Origin: Candidatus Neomicrothrix sp. UBA4542
Lineage (GTDB): Bacteria > Actinomycetota > Acidimicrobiia > Acidimicrobiales > Poriferisodalaceae
Assembly: GCA_002388005.1 (NCBI GenBank)
Contig: DGLO01000092.1
Span: forward strand, 7,858-14,383
Reading direction: 5' to 3'
Length of the DNA stretch: 6,526 bases
The notes beneath the pieces were generated by a model. The model searched no databases and was not told where the DNA came from. It was given only the letters and a program-made list of their open reading frames with translations. This document shows, piece after piece, positions 5,854 to 6,526 of the stretch (position 1 is its first letter; each line of letters starts with the position of its first letter). Both the position numbers and the translations under genes were made by a program.

Positions 5854-6359
5854 TAATGACTCTTCGTTGGAGGGTCAGTTATGACGCGATCCAGACGTCC
5901 ACTTCGAATGAACAACCGGCGACGCGTGGAATTGGTCAAACCCATACGGCGCCACACCCAACAAAGAGCGACTAGACCAACTAACTCCAGGGCGAGAACG
6001 GTGGAGAACGATCGCTCACTGGCCGGTACCGCAGTTTCAGCAAAAGACAGTCCCGTTACGGGCCACCAAAACAGTTGGGTATCCATCCACACGCCATCAA
6101 ATACCAGATGCCAGAACATGCCAATGGGAAGAGCGAGGACCAGTCGACGTAAATGACGACGCCCAATAGTGACCAACATCAACATCACCAGGAGGACAAT
6201 CGGGGCAGAAAGTGTGTGTAGAACCCATGCTTGACCATAGAGCCCGTCAATCACACCGGGTAAAAGAGAGCCCACTATTACAAGGCGGTGATCTATGGCG
6301 GCGTCTCGGAAGGTGAACCACATCGCTGCGAACGCGGTGCCTGCAAACCACAACAGCAT
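5853..6359 (-). CDS. small membrane protein, YdjM-like putative membrane hydrolase
   Basis: This 168-residue protein has hydrophobic segments at about 1-17, 25-40, 50-66, 75-90 and 119-137, followed by a basic cytoplasmic tail. Three spaced motifs recall the YdjM family of inner-membrane putative metal-dependent hydrolases: SLLPGVID (31-38), LHTL (47-50) and HLVFDG (84-89) with a following FWWP (97-100). The family pattern is usually LLPD-x-D; here the first aspartate position is glycine (G35), so metal binding may be weaker or different. No enzyme activity is established for close relatives. I chose ATG 6359 because it begins directly with the first helix and lies 10 bases after the stop of the upstream zinc-ribbon gene. 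A TTG at 6443 would add 28 residues that only translate that gene in another frame. The gene overlaps the phosphatase start by one base. Confidence 0.8.
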   Translation of the reverse strand: MLLWFAGTAFAAMWFTFRDAAIDHRLVIVGSLLPGVIDGLYGQAWVLHTLSAPIVLLVMLMLVTIGRRHLRRLVLALPIGMFWHLVFDGVWMDTQLFWWPVTGLSFAETAVPASERSFSTVLALELVGLVALCWVWRRMGLTNSTRRRLFIRSGRLDRVITDPPTKSH

Positions 6360-6369
6360 CAGGGGACCG

Positions 6370-6526
6370 TTACCGAATGAGAAGTGCGCCGCACTCTGGG
6401 CATTCCGAAGGTTCGTTACTCGGCAACCTCCGAATTCGATCAATTTCGACGGCTGAGATCTCCAAGAAACAGGCGCCGCACGATGTGCCCACTAGGCGAC
6501 CCACCGCTGTATGGTCCCCCATCCTG
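6370..6526 (-). CDS. C4 zinc-ribbon protein, C-terminal part (DUF164/CT398-like, partial)
   Basis: A leftward frame is open from the right edge of the window to a TAA at 6370-6372, giving 52 visible codons. The visible protein contains TSCGACFLEISAVEIDRIR and then SECPECGALLIR at the end. Two CxxC pairs about 22 residues apart, the helix after the first pair and the CPECG-x-L-hydrophobic terminus are the usual end of C4-type zinc-ribbon proteins (PF02591), whose missing N-terminal part is a long coiled coil. Full-length members have roughly 240 residues, so about four fifths of the gene is outside. An internal ATG at 6522 is unlikely to be the start. In mycobacteria the same family (Rv2229c) precedes Rv2228c, whose phosphatase domain matches the gene two places downstream here, which supports the call. 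The function of the family is unclear. Confidence 0.8.
   Translation of the reverse strand, partial: RMGDHTAVGRLVGTSCGACFLEISAVEIDRIRRLPSNEPSECPECGALLIR

Noticed and set aside
6360..6443. TTG start at 6443 for the membrane gene
   Set aside because: The added 28 codons overlap the zinc-ribbon coding region in another frame, and no ribosome site precedes the TTG.

Overview
The window looks like ordinary chromosome from an actinobacterium. The evidence is a WhiB-type iron-sulfur regulator (a family confined to Actinobacteria and their phages), a DnaQ-like exonuclease fused to the N-terminal half of UvrC beside trpD (the Mycobacterium tuberculosis Rv2191/Rv2192c arrangement), and a zinc-ribbon gene near a CobC-type phosphatase (compare Rv2229c/Rv2228c). 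The moderate base composition and the mixed use of ATG, GTG and TTG starts would suit the class Acidimicrobiia, but that placement is an inference. I see no mobile element, CRISPR array, tRNA or phage gene.

Left part (1-3386). A 5'-truncated repair nuclease gene runs rightward and meets, with 4 bases between stop codons, a leftward cluster read as whiB-like gene, trpD, then a small unknown gene. Spacings are 29 and 2 bases, so the three are probably cotranscribed. The TrpD-like protein keeps the family fold signatures but has replaced several residues that normally hold PRPP and anthranilate. Its assignment as a standard anthranilate phosphoribosyltransferase should be treated with care.

Middle part (3387-4351). 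An 82-base divergent gap separates the whiB-like gene from a four-helix membrane protein that uses a TTG start behind a strong Shine-Dalgarno sequence. Next comes rnpB, the catalytic RNA of RNase P, which can be folded by hand into a class A structure closed by an 11-bp P1 helix. Its P4 helix, the most conserved part of the molecule, carries three compensated base-pair changes, and helix P18 is absent. These are the most notable observations in the window.

Right part (4352-6526). A metallo-beta-lactamase-fold hydrolase runs rightward and converges, with a 2-base gap, on a leftward operon. That operon reads C4 zinc-ribbon protein (only its C-terminus is in the window), small membrane protein of YdjM-like appearance, then histidine phosphatase. 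I found no new multi-gene defence, secretion or biosynthetic system here. The unusual content lies in the divergent rnpB and TrpD-like sequences.
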